In this document: positions 25,043-33,997 of the stretch, one piece after another | How positions within the stretch are numbered: the first letter of the stretch is position 1 | How the letters are laid out: each line of letters begins with the position of its first letter | DNA from: JACVRW01 sp963733885 | GTDB taxonomy: Bacteria; Actinomycetota; Thermoleophilia; Solirubrobacterales; Thermoleophilaceae | DNA length: 64,000 nucleotides | Direction of reading: 5' to 3' | Assembly: GCA_963733885.1 (NCBI GenBank) | Contig: CAVTES010000011.1 | Span: 252,678 to 316,677 of the forward strand | Program-made: the position numbers and the translations under genes | Notes under the pieces: generated by a model | Database searches by the model: none | Told to the model about the DNA's origin: nothing | The model's input: the letters and a program-made list of their open reading frames with translations, nothing else

Positions 25043-25212
25043 GCGCCCTTCTCCGGTTGAAGCGCCGCTGAGCGAAGCGGCAACGCCGCCGCAGTGCTCT
25101 CGCTTTTCGCGTGATTGCGCAAGTCCGGGTCCGAGCGGAGCGGACAGCTGCCTTGCATGCAACCCAGGGTGGGTGGTCCTCCAGCCGTCCGCCGGTGCGA
25201 CGATCTGAAGCC

Positions 25213-25776
25213 ATGCTGATCTTCTCGATGAGCGTCTCGGTGGACGGCTTTATCGCCGACCGCGGGGGCGCGTTCGGGTGGGGCGCCCCTAGCGAGGAGC
25301 TGTTTCGTTTCCACACCGCGCTGGTAAGCGAGCTCGGCGGTTGTCTGCTCGGCCGGAGGCTGTACGAGACGATGCTGGTGTGGGAGACGGATCCGTCGTT
25401 GCGCGAGGACGAGCTCGGGGCCGCGTTCGCAGATGTCTGGTGCGCGATCCCGAAGGTCGTCTTCAGCCGCACGCTCGACAGCGTCGAGGGCAACGCCCGG
25501 CTCGCCGAGGCGTCATTGGCCGAGGAGATCGCCGCGGCGCTCGACGCGACTGACAAGGACGTCGAGATTGGCGGCGCCGGCTTGGCCGCGCAGGCGGTCG
25601 AGCTCGGCCTCGTCGACGAGCTGCGCATGTTCCGCAACCCGGTCGTCGTCGGTGGCGGCACGCTGTTCCTGCCACCCGTCACCGACGACATCGCGCTGGA
25701 GCTGATCGAGACCAGGACGTTCGGCTCGCGCGTGATCTACGAGCGCTACGGGCGCGCCCGCGATGAGTCGGAGTGA
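25213..25776 (+). CDS. Dihydrofolate reductase-family (RibD C-terminal-like) protein
   Basis: 187 residues. The fold is recognised from MLIFSMSVSVDGFIADRGGA, CLLGRRLYETMLVWETD, KVVFSRTLDSV, DVEIGGAGLAAQAVELGLVD and PVVVGGGTLFLP. Bacterial members of this class are NAD(P)H-dependent reductases of unknown substrate and are not the housekeeping FolA. The gene stands alone and converges with the downstream sulfatase gene. Confidence 0.85.
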   Translation: MLIFSMSVSVDGFIADRGGAFGWGAPSEELFRFHTALVSELGGCLLGRRLYETMLVWETDPSLREDELGAAFADVWCAIPKVVFSRTLDSVEGNARLAEASLAEEIAAALDATDKDVEIGGAGLAAQAVELGLVDELRMFRNPVVVGGGTLFLPPVTDDIALELIETRTFGSRVIYERYGRARDESE

Positions 25777-25884
25777 CACCGCCGGCGCTTCTGTTCGGCG
25801 GTTGCATAGGCAGAGCACGGGCGCTCTGACCAGCCGCGCCGCGTTCCCCTCACGGCCCCACTTTCGCAATCGCCTGGTTGCGGG

Positions 25885-27753
25885 CTACTCGGAGGCCCTG
25901 AGCCATCCCGCGGTCAGCCGGTAGGTGCGTGCGACGCGCTCGAGTTCACCGGCGACGGTCACGTAGCGCGCGCTGGCGCGGACCGTCAGCCGGCGCTTTC
26001 GTGCCAGTCGCCGCAGGGCGGCCGCACGCACCTTCACCTCGACCCGCTTGTACTGGCCAGGTTCCAGTGAGAAGCGCCTCGAGCCCATCCGCACCAGCCG
26101 GTCAGGCCCCGGACGGGTGCGGCGCTCATGCAGCGTCAGCGTGCCCGAGCAGCCGTCGTCGGCACCCGCGGCGCAGCGCATTGGGATGCCGATCCGCTTG
26201 TCGCGGCCGAGCCGGATGCGTCGGTCAAGCAGCCGGACCGACCGCTCGACCGGAGTAACCGAGTCCAGGACTGAAGCCGACGGAGCGGGCGGCGGCGGAG
26301 GTACGGTGGGCGGCTGCGGGTCGATGCACGACTCGCCGGCGCAGGTCTTGAGCACCGCGAGCCGTGCTTGGAGCTGCGCCAGCGTCCCCGCCTGCGCCGG
26401 GTCGTTCACGACGTTGACGAGTTCGTCCGGGTCGCTGCGCAGGTCGTAGAGCTCGCGCTCGCCGCTTGCGTGCTCGACGTACTTGTGTGTGCCGGTCCGG
26501 ATCGCCTGATGGAAGTTGCGGTTCGAGAGCCCCGGCACCCCGGTCTCGTTCAGAAGTGGCCGGGCGAGCGCGCGCTGCGATCCGCCGGCCACCTCGCGCA
26601 GGTCCAGGCCGTCCTGGAGTCGGCCCGGGAAGGCGCCCGCGGCCGCCGCGAGGGTGCGCGGCAGGTCGACGTTGATCGCCATGGTGGGGACCACGGCGCC
26701 GGCGGCGAAGCCGGGACCGCGGACGATCAGCGGCACCCGGATCGACGGCTCGTACACGCGGACCTTGCCCTGGGCCACTCGGTGCTCGCCCTCCTGCCAG
26801 CCGTTGTCGGACGTGAAGGCGATGATCGTCTGGTCGAGCTCGCCGGCGGCGCTTAGCGCGTCGACTATGCGCGTAATCGCCTCGTCGACGGCCAGCAGCG
26901 AGGCCAACCGCCGCCGGTTGCGGGTGTCGATGCGCGCCCGCACCTGCTCGCTGATCCTCGGCAGCTGCTGGATCGACGCCGGCTTGTCGCCCACGTCCGC
27001 CTCGTCGTAGGCGGGGCCGACGTCCAGCGGCTCGCCGGCGAACCTGCCGCGGTGGCGCGGCGCGGGATCCGGCCCCTGACCGTTGTGACCGGCGATGGCG
27101 CCCGAGCTGTGCGGCGCCAGCGGCGAGAACTTCAGGTAGAACGGCTGTGGCGAGGGCGCGCGCTCACCGATCGCGGCGACCGCGCGATCGGCGAGCACGT
27201 CGGTCTGGTAATCCGCCGGGTCGGTCCCGTACGGCACGAGCGTGCCGTTGTCGTTGATCGAGTAGTCGTACATCCGGTAGGTGCCGATCGCCAACCCCTG
27301 CCAGTCCGAGTAGCCGGGCGGCACCGTCGTATGGAAGCTCGGGCTCTCGTATCCGTTGAGGTACTTGCCTACGTGGGTGGTGTGGTAGCCGGCGGCCTGC
27401 AGCCACACCGGCAGCGTGTTGGTGTGGTCGAGCCGCCCGAAGCCGCCGTCCGGCGGAGCGTTCGAGAGCACGCCGTTGTTGTGGTTGTACTGGCCGGTCA
27501 GGTATGTCGCGCGCGACGGGCAGCACAGCGAGTAGCCGACGAACGAGTTGCCGAACGTCGTGCCCTGCTGAGCGAGTAGCTGGACGCTGGGCAGCGCCTT
27601 CAGGTCGTCCGTCTCCAGGTCGTCGGTCATGATCACGAGCAGGTTCGGCTTGACCCCCGGAGCCTGGGCCACCGCCGCCGGGCCGCTCCCGGCCACCAGG
27701 CCGGCGGCGACCGGCAGAGCGAGGGCGAGCACGAGTACCAGCGCACGCGTCAT
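25885..27753 (-). CDS. Secreted arylsulfatase-type sulfatase
   Basis: 622 residues with an N-terminal signal peptide (TRALVLVLALALPVAAGLVA). The sulfatase core has metal ligands in VIMTDDLETDD, the formylglycine-forming motif CCPSRATYLTGQ (C-x-P-S-R), the active-site Lys/His region VGKYLNGY, and FTSDNGWQEGEH (Asp-Asn ligands). A Pro-rich linker (about residue 490) is followed by a basic beta-rich tail of ~120 residues, perhaps a wall- or substrate-binding module. It is expected to hydrolyse sulfate esters outside the cell after conversion of the Cys by formylglycine-generating enzyme, which is not in the window. The ATG at 27753 starts the signal peptide. Confidence 0.88.
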   Translation of the reverse strand: MTRALVLVLALALPVAAGLVAGSGPAAVAQAPGVKPNLLVIMTDDLETDDLKALPSVQLLAQQGTTFGNSFVGYSLCCPSRATYLTGQYNHNNGVLSNAPPDGGFGRLDHTNTLPVWLQAAGYHTTHVGKYLNGYESPSFHTTVPPGYSDWQGLAIGTYRMYDYSINDNGTLVPYGTDPADYQTDVLADRAVAAIGERAPSPQPFYLKFSPLAPHSSGAIAGHNGQGPDPAPRHRGRFAGEPLDVGPAYDEADVGDKPASIQQLPRISEQVRARIDTRNRRRLASLLAVDEAITRIVDALSAAGELDQTIIAFTSDNGWQEGEHRVAQGKVRVYEPSIRVPLIVRGPGFAAGAVVPTMAINVDLPRTLAAAAGAFPGRLQDGLDLREVAGGSQRALARPLLNETGVPGLSNRNFHQAIRTGTHKYVEHASGERELYDLRSDPDELVNVVNDPAQAGTLAQLQARLAVLKTCAGESCIDPQPPTVPPPPPAPSASVLDSVTPVERSVRLLDRRIRLGRDKRIGIPMRCAAGADDGCSGTLTLHERRTRPGPDRLVRMGSRRFSLEPGQYKRVEVKVRAAALRRLARKRRLTVRASARYVTVAGELERVARTYRLTAGWLRASE

Positions 27754-27923
27754 GGTGCTCGATCGAACCCGGCCGGCGGCCCAGGGTTGCGGCGGCTCGG
27801 CGAGCGAGGTGACGAGCGACGCATTCGAGCTTGGCGCTCCAGGGCGCCGAGGTCCCGTGCGGAGCGGCATGTGCGCCCCAGGGTTACGCGATCCCGAAGC
27901 CAGTTGTGGTCGGGTGTCGGGCC

Positions 27924-28634
27924 CTACCGAGCGGCCGAGCTCACTTCGGAAGCAGCCTTTTCAATGAGTTCAGCCACGGCTTCGGGCTGCGAGACATAAA
28001 TCGAGTGGCTGCCCGCGACCTCCACGACGGTCGAACCCGCCCGCGCAGACATCGATTGCTGGGCCGGCGGGGGGATCATCCGGTCTTCGGTCGCGATCAT
28101 GTACCAGCTTGGCTTGGTCCGCCACGCGGGCTCGCTGATCGTCCCGCTCAGGGCTTCAACGCCCCACGGAACCTGCGAGTCGGCCATGAATGCTGCATCT
28201 TCGGGACTTACGTCAGCCGCGAATGAAGCGTGAAATTTCTCCCGGTCGAGGAACAGGAAGCCGTCCTGCGGCGGCAGAATTGGTGGTACCGGTGCGTCGG
28301 GCGGCGGATCGGCAATGAGCGTCTCAACCGACTCGCCCTCGTCAGGCGCGAAGGCCGCGATGTAGACGAGCGCTGCAACGTTGGGATCGGTTCCGGCCTC
28401 GGTGATCACCGCTCCGCCATAGGAATGGCCGACGAGAATCACCGGCTCGCCTTGCGCGTCGATGACGCTCTTGGTCGCGGCGACGTCGCCTTCGAGCGAG
28501 AGCGTCGGATTCTGGACGATCGCTACTTTGTAGCCGTCCTTCCTCAGTGCGCTGTAGACGCCCTGCCAGCCGGAGCCGTCCACGAAACCGCCGTGAACGA
28601 GAACGACGGTTCCCGCTGTTGAGCCACCTTCCAT
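27924..28634 (-). CDS. Alpha/beta hydrolase
   Basis: 236 residues, compact alpha/beta hydrolase. The oxyanion region is VVLVHGGFVDGSGW, the nucleophile elbow GHSYGGAV (Ser), the acid is probably the Asp in MIATEDRMIPP, and the catalytic His is in VEVAGSHSIYVSQPEAV. This subgroup resembles secreted or cytosolic esterases of the EstC/salicylate-esterase-like type. No signal peptide is present. It is likely monocistronic. Confidence 0.88.
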   Translation of the reverse strand: MEGGSTAGTVVLVHGGFVDGSGWQGVYSALRKDGYKVAIVQNPTLSLEGDVAATKSVIDAQGEPVILVGHSYGGAVITEAGTDPNVAALVYIAAFAPDEGESVETLIADPPPDAPVPPILPPQDGFLFLDREKFHASFAADVSPEDAAFMADSQVPWGVEALSGTISEPAWRTKPSWYMIATEDRMIPPPAQQSMSARAGSTVVEVAGSHSIYVSQPEAVAELIEKAASEVSSAAR

Positions 28635-28815
28635 GACGCTCTCCTTTCCGGGGCGGTGAGCGCCCTGAGGCTACCCCGCCCTGGAGGCAGCATCAAGCTG
28701 CGCCCGAAGGGTCTTGGGGCCAGCAGACGCTTCGTCCCGCGGGAAGGGAACGACTATCGGGTAATCGCCAGGGCCTACTGGGCCGCCCATTAGACGCCGC
28801 CACACTCTCGACGGC

Positions 28816-28995
28816 ATGAAAGAGACACCCCGACCGCTTGACCGCATTCGAGAGCTGATTCAGCGTCACGTCACGGGCTCGCGCCCTTCCGACGAGGAGC
28901 AGCGGAAGCTCGAGAAGTTCTACGGGCAGCCACCGAACCAACGCGTACGGCAGACCGCGCATGAACGACACGATGACTGGACTGGACAATGCTGA
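28816..28995 (+). CDS. Possible small protein (59 aa)
   Basis: A short frame from ATG 28816 to TGA 28993-28995, beginning MKETPRPLDRIRELIQRHVT and continuing with a charged helix (SDEEQRKLEKFYGQ). The start of the next gene lies just after it, whose Shine-Dalgarno (GAGGAG) is embedded at the stop. The composition looks protein-like and amphipathic. There is no recognised family, so it may be a real coupled micro-protein or chance. Confidence 0.3.
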   Translation: MKETPRPLDRIRELIQRHVTGSRPSDEEQRKLEKFYGQPPNQRVRQTAHERHDDWTGQC

Positions 28996-29005
28996 GGAGC
29001 GCACG

Positions 29006-29674
29006 ATGAGAATCGGAATCGTTGGCGCCGGGCGGGTAGGCCGGAACGCGGGACAGCTGTTCGCCCGCGCCGGGCACCAGGTGTTCTTCAGCGGATCGCG
29101 CGACCCGGATCGGCTTGAGCAGCTCGCCGTCGATACGTTCGCCCGCAGCGGCTCGCCGCGTGAGGCGGTGGAGTTCGGGGAGGTCGTTTTCTTCTCTGTG
29201 CCGTGGCCCGCCGTCGACGAGCTGCTCGCCCAGACCGGCTCACTGGCGGGCAAGATCGTGATCGACACCACCAACCAGTTCGTGACCGGCGAGCCGGAGG
29301 GTGGCGTGGAGCAGCTTCCGAAGACCGTCGGCGAGACGAACCAGGAGCGCATGCCGGGCGCGCGGCTGGTCAAGACATTCAACACGCTGGCCGCCGACTC
29401 CCTGGCCGAGGCCGCGGCGCGCGGCGCCGCCGTGTTCCTGACCGGCGAGGACGCCGCCGCCAAGGAGGTGGTCGCAGGGCTGATCCGCGACGTCGGCTTC
29501 ACGCCGGTCGACTTGGGGGGCTGGGCCGAGGAGCCGATCATTGAGGTTGGCGGCGCTCTCTCCGGTTGGGAGTACTCGGGCGAGGACGGCCTCGGGATCG
29601 CCGCCGCCCTCAGCAGAGACCCGAACGAAGCGGCCCGGCTCGCGCGCGAACTGAGGGCACGGCCCGCCGCGTGA
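29006..29674 (+). CDS. NADPH-dependent F420 reductase-like protein
   Basis: 222 residues. A Rossmann domain opens with IGIVGAGRVGRNAGQLFARA, followed by FFSGSRDPDRLEQLA (NADP 2'-phosphate-binding Ser/Arg) and the conserved KIVIDTTNQF and LVKTFNTLAADSL. This matches the NADP oxidoreductase coenzyme F420-dependent family. The gene could transfer hydride between NADP and F420, consistent with an actinobacterial host, but many members have other substrates. I chose the ATG at 29006, which has GAGGAG nine bases upstream, over the in-frame ATG at 28961. Confidence 0.82.
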   Translation: MRIGIVGAGRVGRNAGQLFARAGHQVFFSGSRDPDRLEQLAVDTFARSGSPREAVEFGEVVFFSVPWPAVDELLAQTGSLAGKIVIDTTNQFVTGEPEGGVEQLPKTVGETNQERMPGARLVKTFNTLAADSLAEAAARGAAVFLTGEDAAAKEVVAGLIRDVGFTPVDLGGWAEEPIIEVGGALSGWEYSGEDGLGIAAALSRDPNEAARLARELRARPAA

Positions 29675-29815
29675 CGACTCGCTGAGGGCGCGCGAGATCC
29701 TGCACCGACGCCTATTGCCGGGTTCCTCCGAACCACCCGTTCCGGGGGGTCACGCGAGTCCATTGGTCCGATGAAGCTGCCCCGCCCCCGGCCTCGCCCC
29801 GGTTACGCTCCACGA

Positions 29816-30079
29816 ATGCGGCTTCCTCGCTTCCTGAAGCCCCGCGCCGAGGTCCACGTCGACGCGCCCCAGTACGACGACTGGGCGCTCGTCGAGGACT
29901 ACGAGGACCTCGAGACCGCGCTCGCCTTCCGCGACCGCCTGCGCGACCTCGGCCTCACGGCCGAGCTGACGGCCGACCACCCGCTCGACCGCTTCGGCCG
30001 GGGCGACATCGCCCTGCGCGTGCCGGCCGGCCAGTACGGCGACGCCACCGTGGCCCTCGACGGCCTCGACCTCGACTGA
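29816..30079 (+). CDS. Small hypothetical protein
   Basis: 87 residues, very acidic in the first half (DDWALVEDYEDLETALAFRD) and alpha/beta in pattern (LRDLGLTAELTADHPLDRFG, GDIALRVPAGQYGDATVALD). The pattern resembles small DUF2007-like proteins that combine a helix with two strands, but this is weak. There is no signal peptide or membrane segment. A start 15 codons earlier (29771) is possible; the ATG at 29816 is preferred because the intervening residues are low-complexity Pro/Arg. Confidence 0.55.
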   Translation: MRLPRFLKPRAEVHVDAPQYDDWALVEDYEDLETALAFRDRLRDLGLTAELTADHPLDRFGRGDIALRVPAGQYGDATVALDGLDLD

Positions 30080-30173
30080 CCCGGGCCCGCGTGCAAACCC
30101 GGTTGCAGTTCACTCGCCGCGGAAGGAAACGGCCGTAGGATGACGACGCGCCGGGCTCGCCCGGTCGAGGGAC

Positions 30174-30635
30174 ATGGACACGGCACGCCGAGGCAACTAC
30201 GAGTCCGGGTCGGACTATGTGCTCGAGTACGGGGAGCTCCGCTTCACGTTCAACGAGCGTGACTTCACGGAGCGCGTGGAGCAGGCGGCCACGAAGCTCG
30301 GGTTCGTGGGCGGGACGCTCGGCGACGATGAGCGCGAGGACCTCGTGAACCTCGCGGTCAACGGCGAGGTGACCGAGCCGCAGTCCGAGCTCGGCAACCA
30401 CATCAACGACCGCTGGGGGGAGCTCAACGGGCCCTCCGAGCGCTCCCTCGTCCACTGGATCCGTCGGCTCGTGTTTCGCGGCGCGTGGCTCGACCAGCGG
30501 GTGATGGAAGGCGAGCTCGAGGTCGTGTTCGACGAGGGCACGAGCTCTTTCGGCTACGCCCAGCCGGATCGCAACTTCGAGCTGATCGAGCTGTCGCCTG
30601 AGCCGAGCTGGCGCGAGGTCGCGTACCGCCGCTAG
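30174..30635 (+). CDS. Hypothetical protein
   Basis: 153 residues, soluble and acidic. Sequence features are DYVLEYGELRFTFNERDFTE, a helical region DEREDLVNLAVNGEVTEPQ, and a Trp-containing stretch SLVHWIRRLVFRGAWLDQRV. I do not recognise a family. It converges with the Rho-like gene, leaving only 13 bases between their stops, so the 3' boundary is well constrained. Confidence 0.6.
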   Translation: MDTARRGNYESGSDYVLEYGELRFTFNERDFTERVEQAATKLGFVGGTLGDDEREDLVNLAVNGEVTEPQSELGNHINDRWGELNGPSERSLVHWIRRLVFRGAWLDQRVMEGELEVVFDEGTSSFGYAQPDRNFELIELSPEPSWREVAYRR

Positions 30636-30648
30636 CGTGTACTAGGCG

Positions 30649-31923
30649 TTACGTGAGCCGGTCCGCACCCAGGGTGCCGGACTGCTCGCCGGCAGCCTGC
30701 CCGCCGCCCTCCAGGACGAGACGAGTGTTCGCCCACCGCAGCACTTCGCGGTCGTCACCCGTCGCCGCCACGACCGTGAGCGTGCCGCCCTCCTCCGTGG
30801 CCCGCGCCGCGCCGAAGAGGCGGCGGCGGACACCCGGGGGAAGCGCGTCGAGGGCGTCGATCACGACTGCGGCGTGGCCGCCTCGCTCGACCAGGCGCTT
30901 GGCCCGCTCCACCGCCAGCTCGGCCGCCTGGGCCTGCGCCTCCGGCGAGCGCTCGAAGCTGCCCCCGACGATGGGCTGACCGCCCTCGCGCCAGGCGGCC
31001 ACCTCCTCGGGCCTCACGCCCGCCAGCACCACCTGCAGACTCATGTCCGGGTACCGCTCGGCGAGCGTCCGGGCGACCTCGAGCAGCAGGGTGCTCGCGC
31101 CCGCGCCAGGCGGCCCGCCCACGGCCACCCGCGACCCCTTCCCGAAGGGCACCGCGTCGAACGCGGCGGGGGCGGCGAGGCGCTCGCGCGGGAACACCGG
31201 CGTGAGGTCGCCGAACCAGGGCCGCTCCTCGGGCGGCTCGGCATCCGCCCCGTTGACGGTCTCCACCCGCACCAGCGAGGGGTGGCGCTCGTTGCGCCGC
31301 GGGGGCCTGACCGGGCCGCTCACCTCGTCGCCGGCGCGCAGCTCGCAGCGGCGGATCTGCGCCGGCGACACGTAGACGTCGTCGCGCGACTGACCGGCCG
31401 TATCGAGCCGCAGGAAGCCGGAGCCGTTCGTAAGCACGTCGAGCACGCCGGTGGAGATCTCCTCGTCGGAGACCTGCTCCTCGACCTCGGGCTCCTCCTC
31501 CACGATCTCGGCCTCGGCCTCGCCGGCGGCGGCCTCGGTCTCGTCCTCGGCGGCCGGCTCCTCGTCCTCGGCGGCCGGCTCCTCATCCTCGGCGGCCGGC
31601 TCCTCATCCTCGGCCGCCGGCTCCTCATCCTCGGCGGCCGGCTCCTCATCCTCGGCCGCCGGCTCCTCGTCCGCTTCGGCCTCGCCCACGAACGCCGCCG
31701 GCTCGAGTGCCTCCTCCGACGGCACCTCGTCCGGCTCGCGCTCCTCCTCCTCCTCCTCCTCGACCGCCGATCCCGGCTCTTCACCACCCTGCGCGGCGAG
31801 GATGGCGCCGATCAGGTCGTCCCTCCGCTTGCTGCGGAAGCCCTCGAGCCCGAGCTCCGACGCGATCGCGTGAAGGTCGGCGAGGGGGCTTGACTCGAGC
31901 TCGCTGCGCTGAAGGACGGCCAT
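30649..31923 (-). CDS. Rho-like RNA-binding ATPase-fold protein, Walker A Lys missing
   Basis: 424 residues. The N-terminal SAP-like Rho_N domain (ELESSPLADLHAIASELGLE) is followed by an acidic low-complexity region with six EEPAAED repeats. A cold-shock/OB RNA-binding domain then gives STGVLDVLTNGSGFLRLD and DDVYVSPAQIRRCELRAGD. The C-terminal half is a Rho/RecA fold. Where Rho has a P-loop Lys (GKT/S), this has VGGPPGAGASTLL, with Ala in place of Lys; Walker B-like AVVIDALDAL is kept. It is therefore probably not a normal termination helicase but a paralogue that binds RNA without efficient ATP hydrolysis. It is last in a seven-gene minus-strand run. Confidence 0.75.
   Translation of the reverse strand: MAVLQRSELESSPLADLHAIASELGLEGFRSKRRDDLIGAILAAQGGEEPGSAVEEEEEEEREPDEVPSEEALEPAAFVGEAEADEEPAAEDEEPAAEDEEPAAEDEEPAAEDEEPAAEDEEPAAEDETEAAAGEAEAEIVEEEPEVEEQVSDEEISTGVLDVLTNGSGFLRLDTAGQSRDDVYVSPAQIRRCELRAGDEVSGPVRPPRRNERHPSLVRVETVNGADAEPPEERPWFGDLTPVFPRERLAAPAAFDAVPFGKGSRVAVGGPPGAGASTLLLEVARTLAERYPDMSLQVVLAGVRPEEVAAWREGGQPIVGGSFERSPEAQAQAAELAVERAKRLVERGGHAAVVIDALDALPPGVRRRLFGAARATEEGGTLTVVAATGDDREVLRWANTRLVLEGGGQAAGEQSGTLGADRLT
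31543..31668 (-). repeat. Six tandem 21-bp repeats encoding EEPAAED
   Basis: A 21-bp unit is repeated six times in frame within the Rho-like gene, each encoding EEPAAED. Copies differ at wobble positions (for example GGCGGCC versus GGCCGCC), so the array is not a recent perfect expansion. Copy number is likely to vary between strains by slippage without breaking the frame. Confidence 0.85.
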
Positions 31924-31935
31924 GGCCGCGGAACC

Positions 31936-32796
31936 CTACTTCACGTCCTCCCTGACGGCGTCGAGCACGAGCTCCATCAGCCGGGCCAGCGCGAGGTCCA
32001 CGTTCTCGTTGTCGACGATCGCCACGCGCTCAGACCGGGCGCGCGTCCAGAGGTGGTCCTGAAGCCGCCGGATGTCGTCGAAGCTGGCCAGGTAGCGCTC
32101 GGCCGGGCGGGTGCCGGGCCGCAGCGAGAAGTGCCCGCGGTGGAGGTCGGGATCGTCCACCACCACGAGGGCCTCCACCAGCACGCAGCGCTCGCGCACG
32201 CGGGGATGGATCCCGCCCGGCACCACGTGTACGCCCTCCACCACCACCGGCTTCGCCTCCGCCGCCGCCCGCTCCACGATGGCCGCGATCGCCGTGCCGA
32301 CCCGCTCCGCCTGGTCGCGATAACCCGCCACCCCGCCCGCCTCGAACGCCGAGTGGTGCACGGTCGGCATGGCCTCGACCGTGAAGAAGGCGCGGAGCAC
32401 CTGGCGGATCACGTCGGTCGCGATGACCCTGTTCACGCCGAGGCGGGCGGCCAGCATCGTGGCCAGCGTGGACTTGCCCACCCCGGTGGTGCCGCCGATC
32501 AGCACCACCAGCGGGCGGTCCAGCCGGTCGAGCCGGCGCCAACCGCGGTAGCGCGCCGCCGCCAGCTCGCCCTCCTCCTCGAGCAGCACGTCCTCGGCGA
32601 GCGCGTGCAGGGCGGACACGTCGATCTCGGGCTCGCCGCGCTGCCCCAGGCGGCGCTCGATCAGTCGCGCGAGCTCGAAGGAGCGCCCCTGCGACAGCGC
32701 CGTCGCAGACAGCGCCTGGGCCATCAGGCCCTTCGAGTACGGCAGGCCGTGGCCCTTGCGGACGACGATGGTCTCGCTGGGGCTCTCAGGCGGCAT
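31936..32796 (-). CDS. 2-phosphoglycerate kinase-like protein
   Basis: 286 residues. It has the two-part layout of archaeal 2-phosphoglycerate kinases: an ATP-cone-like N-terminus (VVRKGHGLPYSKGLMAQALS) and a C-terminal P-loop kinase (VLIGGTTGVGKSTLATMLAA, IATDVIRQVLRAFF, VVVEGVHVVPG). The enzyme makes 2,3-diphosphoglycerate from 2-phosphoglycerate and ATP. It overlaps by 11 bases the gene for cyclic 2,3-diphosphoglycerate synthetase, the next enzyme in the pathway, so the pair is coupled in reverse pathway order. The ATG at 32796 fits the family start. Confidence 0.85.
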   Translation of the reverse strand: MPPESPSETIVVRKGHGLPYSKGLMAQALSATALSQGRSFELARLIERRLGQRGEPEIDVSALHALAEDVLLEEEGELAAARYRGWRRLDRLDRPLVVLIGGTTGVGKSTLATMLAARLGVNRVIATDVIRQVLRAFFTVEAMPTVHHSAFEAGGVAGYRDQAERVGTAIAAIVERAAAEAKPVVVEGVHVVPGGIHPRVRERCVLVEALVVVDDPDLHRGHFSLRPGTRPAERYLASFDDIRRLQDHLWTRARSERVAIVDNENVDLALARLMELVLDAVREDVK

Positions 32797-33967
32797 CGCG
32801 GTAGAGCTTGACGAGCGCCTCGTCGAGCCCGTCCCCAACCGGGCGATTGCGGACGAACACCACGCGCACGCCCTCGGTGCGGGCCCGAGCCGCAACCGCG
32901 TCGATGGCGGCCGCCTTGAGCTCGGTGAGCCAGACGTCGCATCGCTCCTCCACGGCGCGGTCGAGGTCATCCGCCAGCGCCGCGCGGCGGGCCAGGTTGG
33001 TGGAGGCAACCACCGGCTCGACGCCGTCGCACCGGGTGGCGCCGGTGGTGAAGAGCGCCACGCGCGCGCCGTCCGGGAGCGGTTCGGCCGGCTCGGGCCG
33101 GAGCTCGAAGCTGAGCGCGGCCGCAGGCGCCGCGGCCCCCTCGCGGGCCAGCACCAGGTCGGCGCGCAGCAGGCGGTACTCGGAGAGCGGCTCCGGCTCG
33201 CCCGGTCCGACGATGCAGACGGTGCGGTCCGCCTGCACCGGGGGGATGCACGACCCGGAGCCCTCGAACAGGATCAGGCCGGGCTCGAGCGACGCGGCCA
33301 GCGCCGCGCCCTCCGGCACGTTCGACACGGCCGGTGCCCCCGCCAGGCCGCCACCCACACGCCGGCAGCCGACGGTGCGCACTCCGGCCAGCACGGCGTC
33401 CTCGAGGTAGTCCGAGGCGGCGTGGGCGCCACCGTCGGCGATCGCGAGGAGGTCGTCGAGCGAGGTCTCGGGCGACGCCACCACCGGTTGCGGCGGCCCT
33501 CCCCTCCCCATGCAGACGATCACCGGCGCGTGCTTGCGGAGCAGCCGTGCCATGTGGCAAGCGAGCGCGGTCTTGCCGGTCCGTTTTCCCGTGGCGATCA
33601 CGGCCAGCGTCGGGCCATCGAAGTCGACGGGTGCGTAGCGAGGCGGATCCAGGCGCAGGCCGGGCGCCTCGTAGCGGAGCCCAAGATGGAGGGCGAGCGC
33701 CGCGAGCCGCAGCTTGGCGCGCGGCGGCAGCACGGGCTCGTCGGCGAGGTCCACGACCGCCTCGGCGCCGGGCGCGAGCCGCCGCAGCGCATCCTCCGGC
33801 TCGGTCTCGACCGGGCGTCCGTAGTACTCCTCCAGCGGCCCCGGCCCGAGCTTCTCCTCGCCCCCGCAGAAGACCACCCCGGCGAGGTCGAGGCCCGCGA
33901 GCACATCCCGGACCGCCGCGGGATGGTGCTCTCCGTCGATCAGCGCGATGACCGGCACGCGGGGCAT
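32786..33967 (-). CDS. cpgS: Cyclic 2,3-diphosphoglycerate synthetase
   Basis: 393 residues. The enzyme closes 2,3-diphosphoglycerate to cyclic 2,3-diphosphoglycerate with ATP, a reaction known from thermophilic methanogens. Recognisable features are IALIDGEHHPAAVRDVL, VVFCGGEEKLG, a P-loop VIATGKRTGKTALACHMARL, PVIVCMGRGGPPQP, GGLAGAPAVSNV and LILFEGSGSCIPP. The length is somewhat below the archaeal form (about 460). Its coupling to a 2-phosphoglycerate kinase supports the assignment. The ATG at 33967 is chosen; a start 8 codons earlier is possible. Confidence 0.85.
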   Translation of the reverse strand: MPRVPVIALIDGEHHPAAVRDVLAGLDLAGVVFCGGEEKLGPGPLEEYYGRPVETEPEDALRRLAPGAEAVVDLADEPVLPPRAKLRLAALALHLGLRYEAPGLRLDPPRYAPVDFDGPTLAVIATGKRTGKTALACHMARLLRKHAPVIVCMGRGGPPQPVVASPETSLDDLLAIADGGAHAASDYLEDAVLAGVRTVGCRRVGGGLAGAPAVSNVPEGAALAASLEPGLILFEGSGSCIPPVQADRTVCIVGPGEPEPLSEYRLLRADLVLAREGAAAPAAALSFELRPEPAEPLPDGARVALFTTGATRCDGVEPVVASTNLARRAALADDLDRAVEERCDVWLTELKAAAIDAVAARARTEGVRVVFVRNRPVGDGLDEALVKLYRDAA

Positions 33968-33997
33968 TCTGCCCGGCCGGTGCGGCAGCACGGCGGC

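Noticed and set aside
31543..31668. Tandem array as a possible CRISPR or regulatory repeat
   Set aside because: The 21-bp units are contiguous, in frame and encode EEPAAED; there are no spacers.
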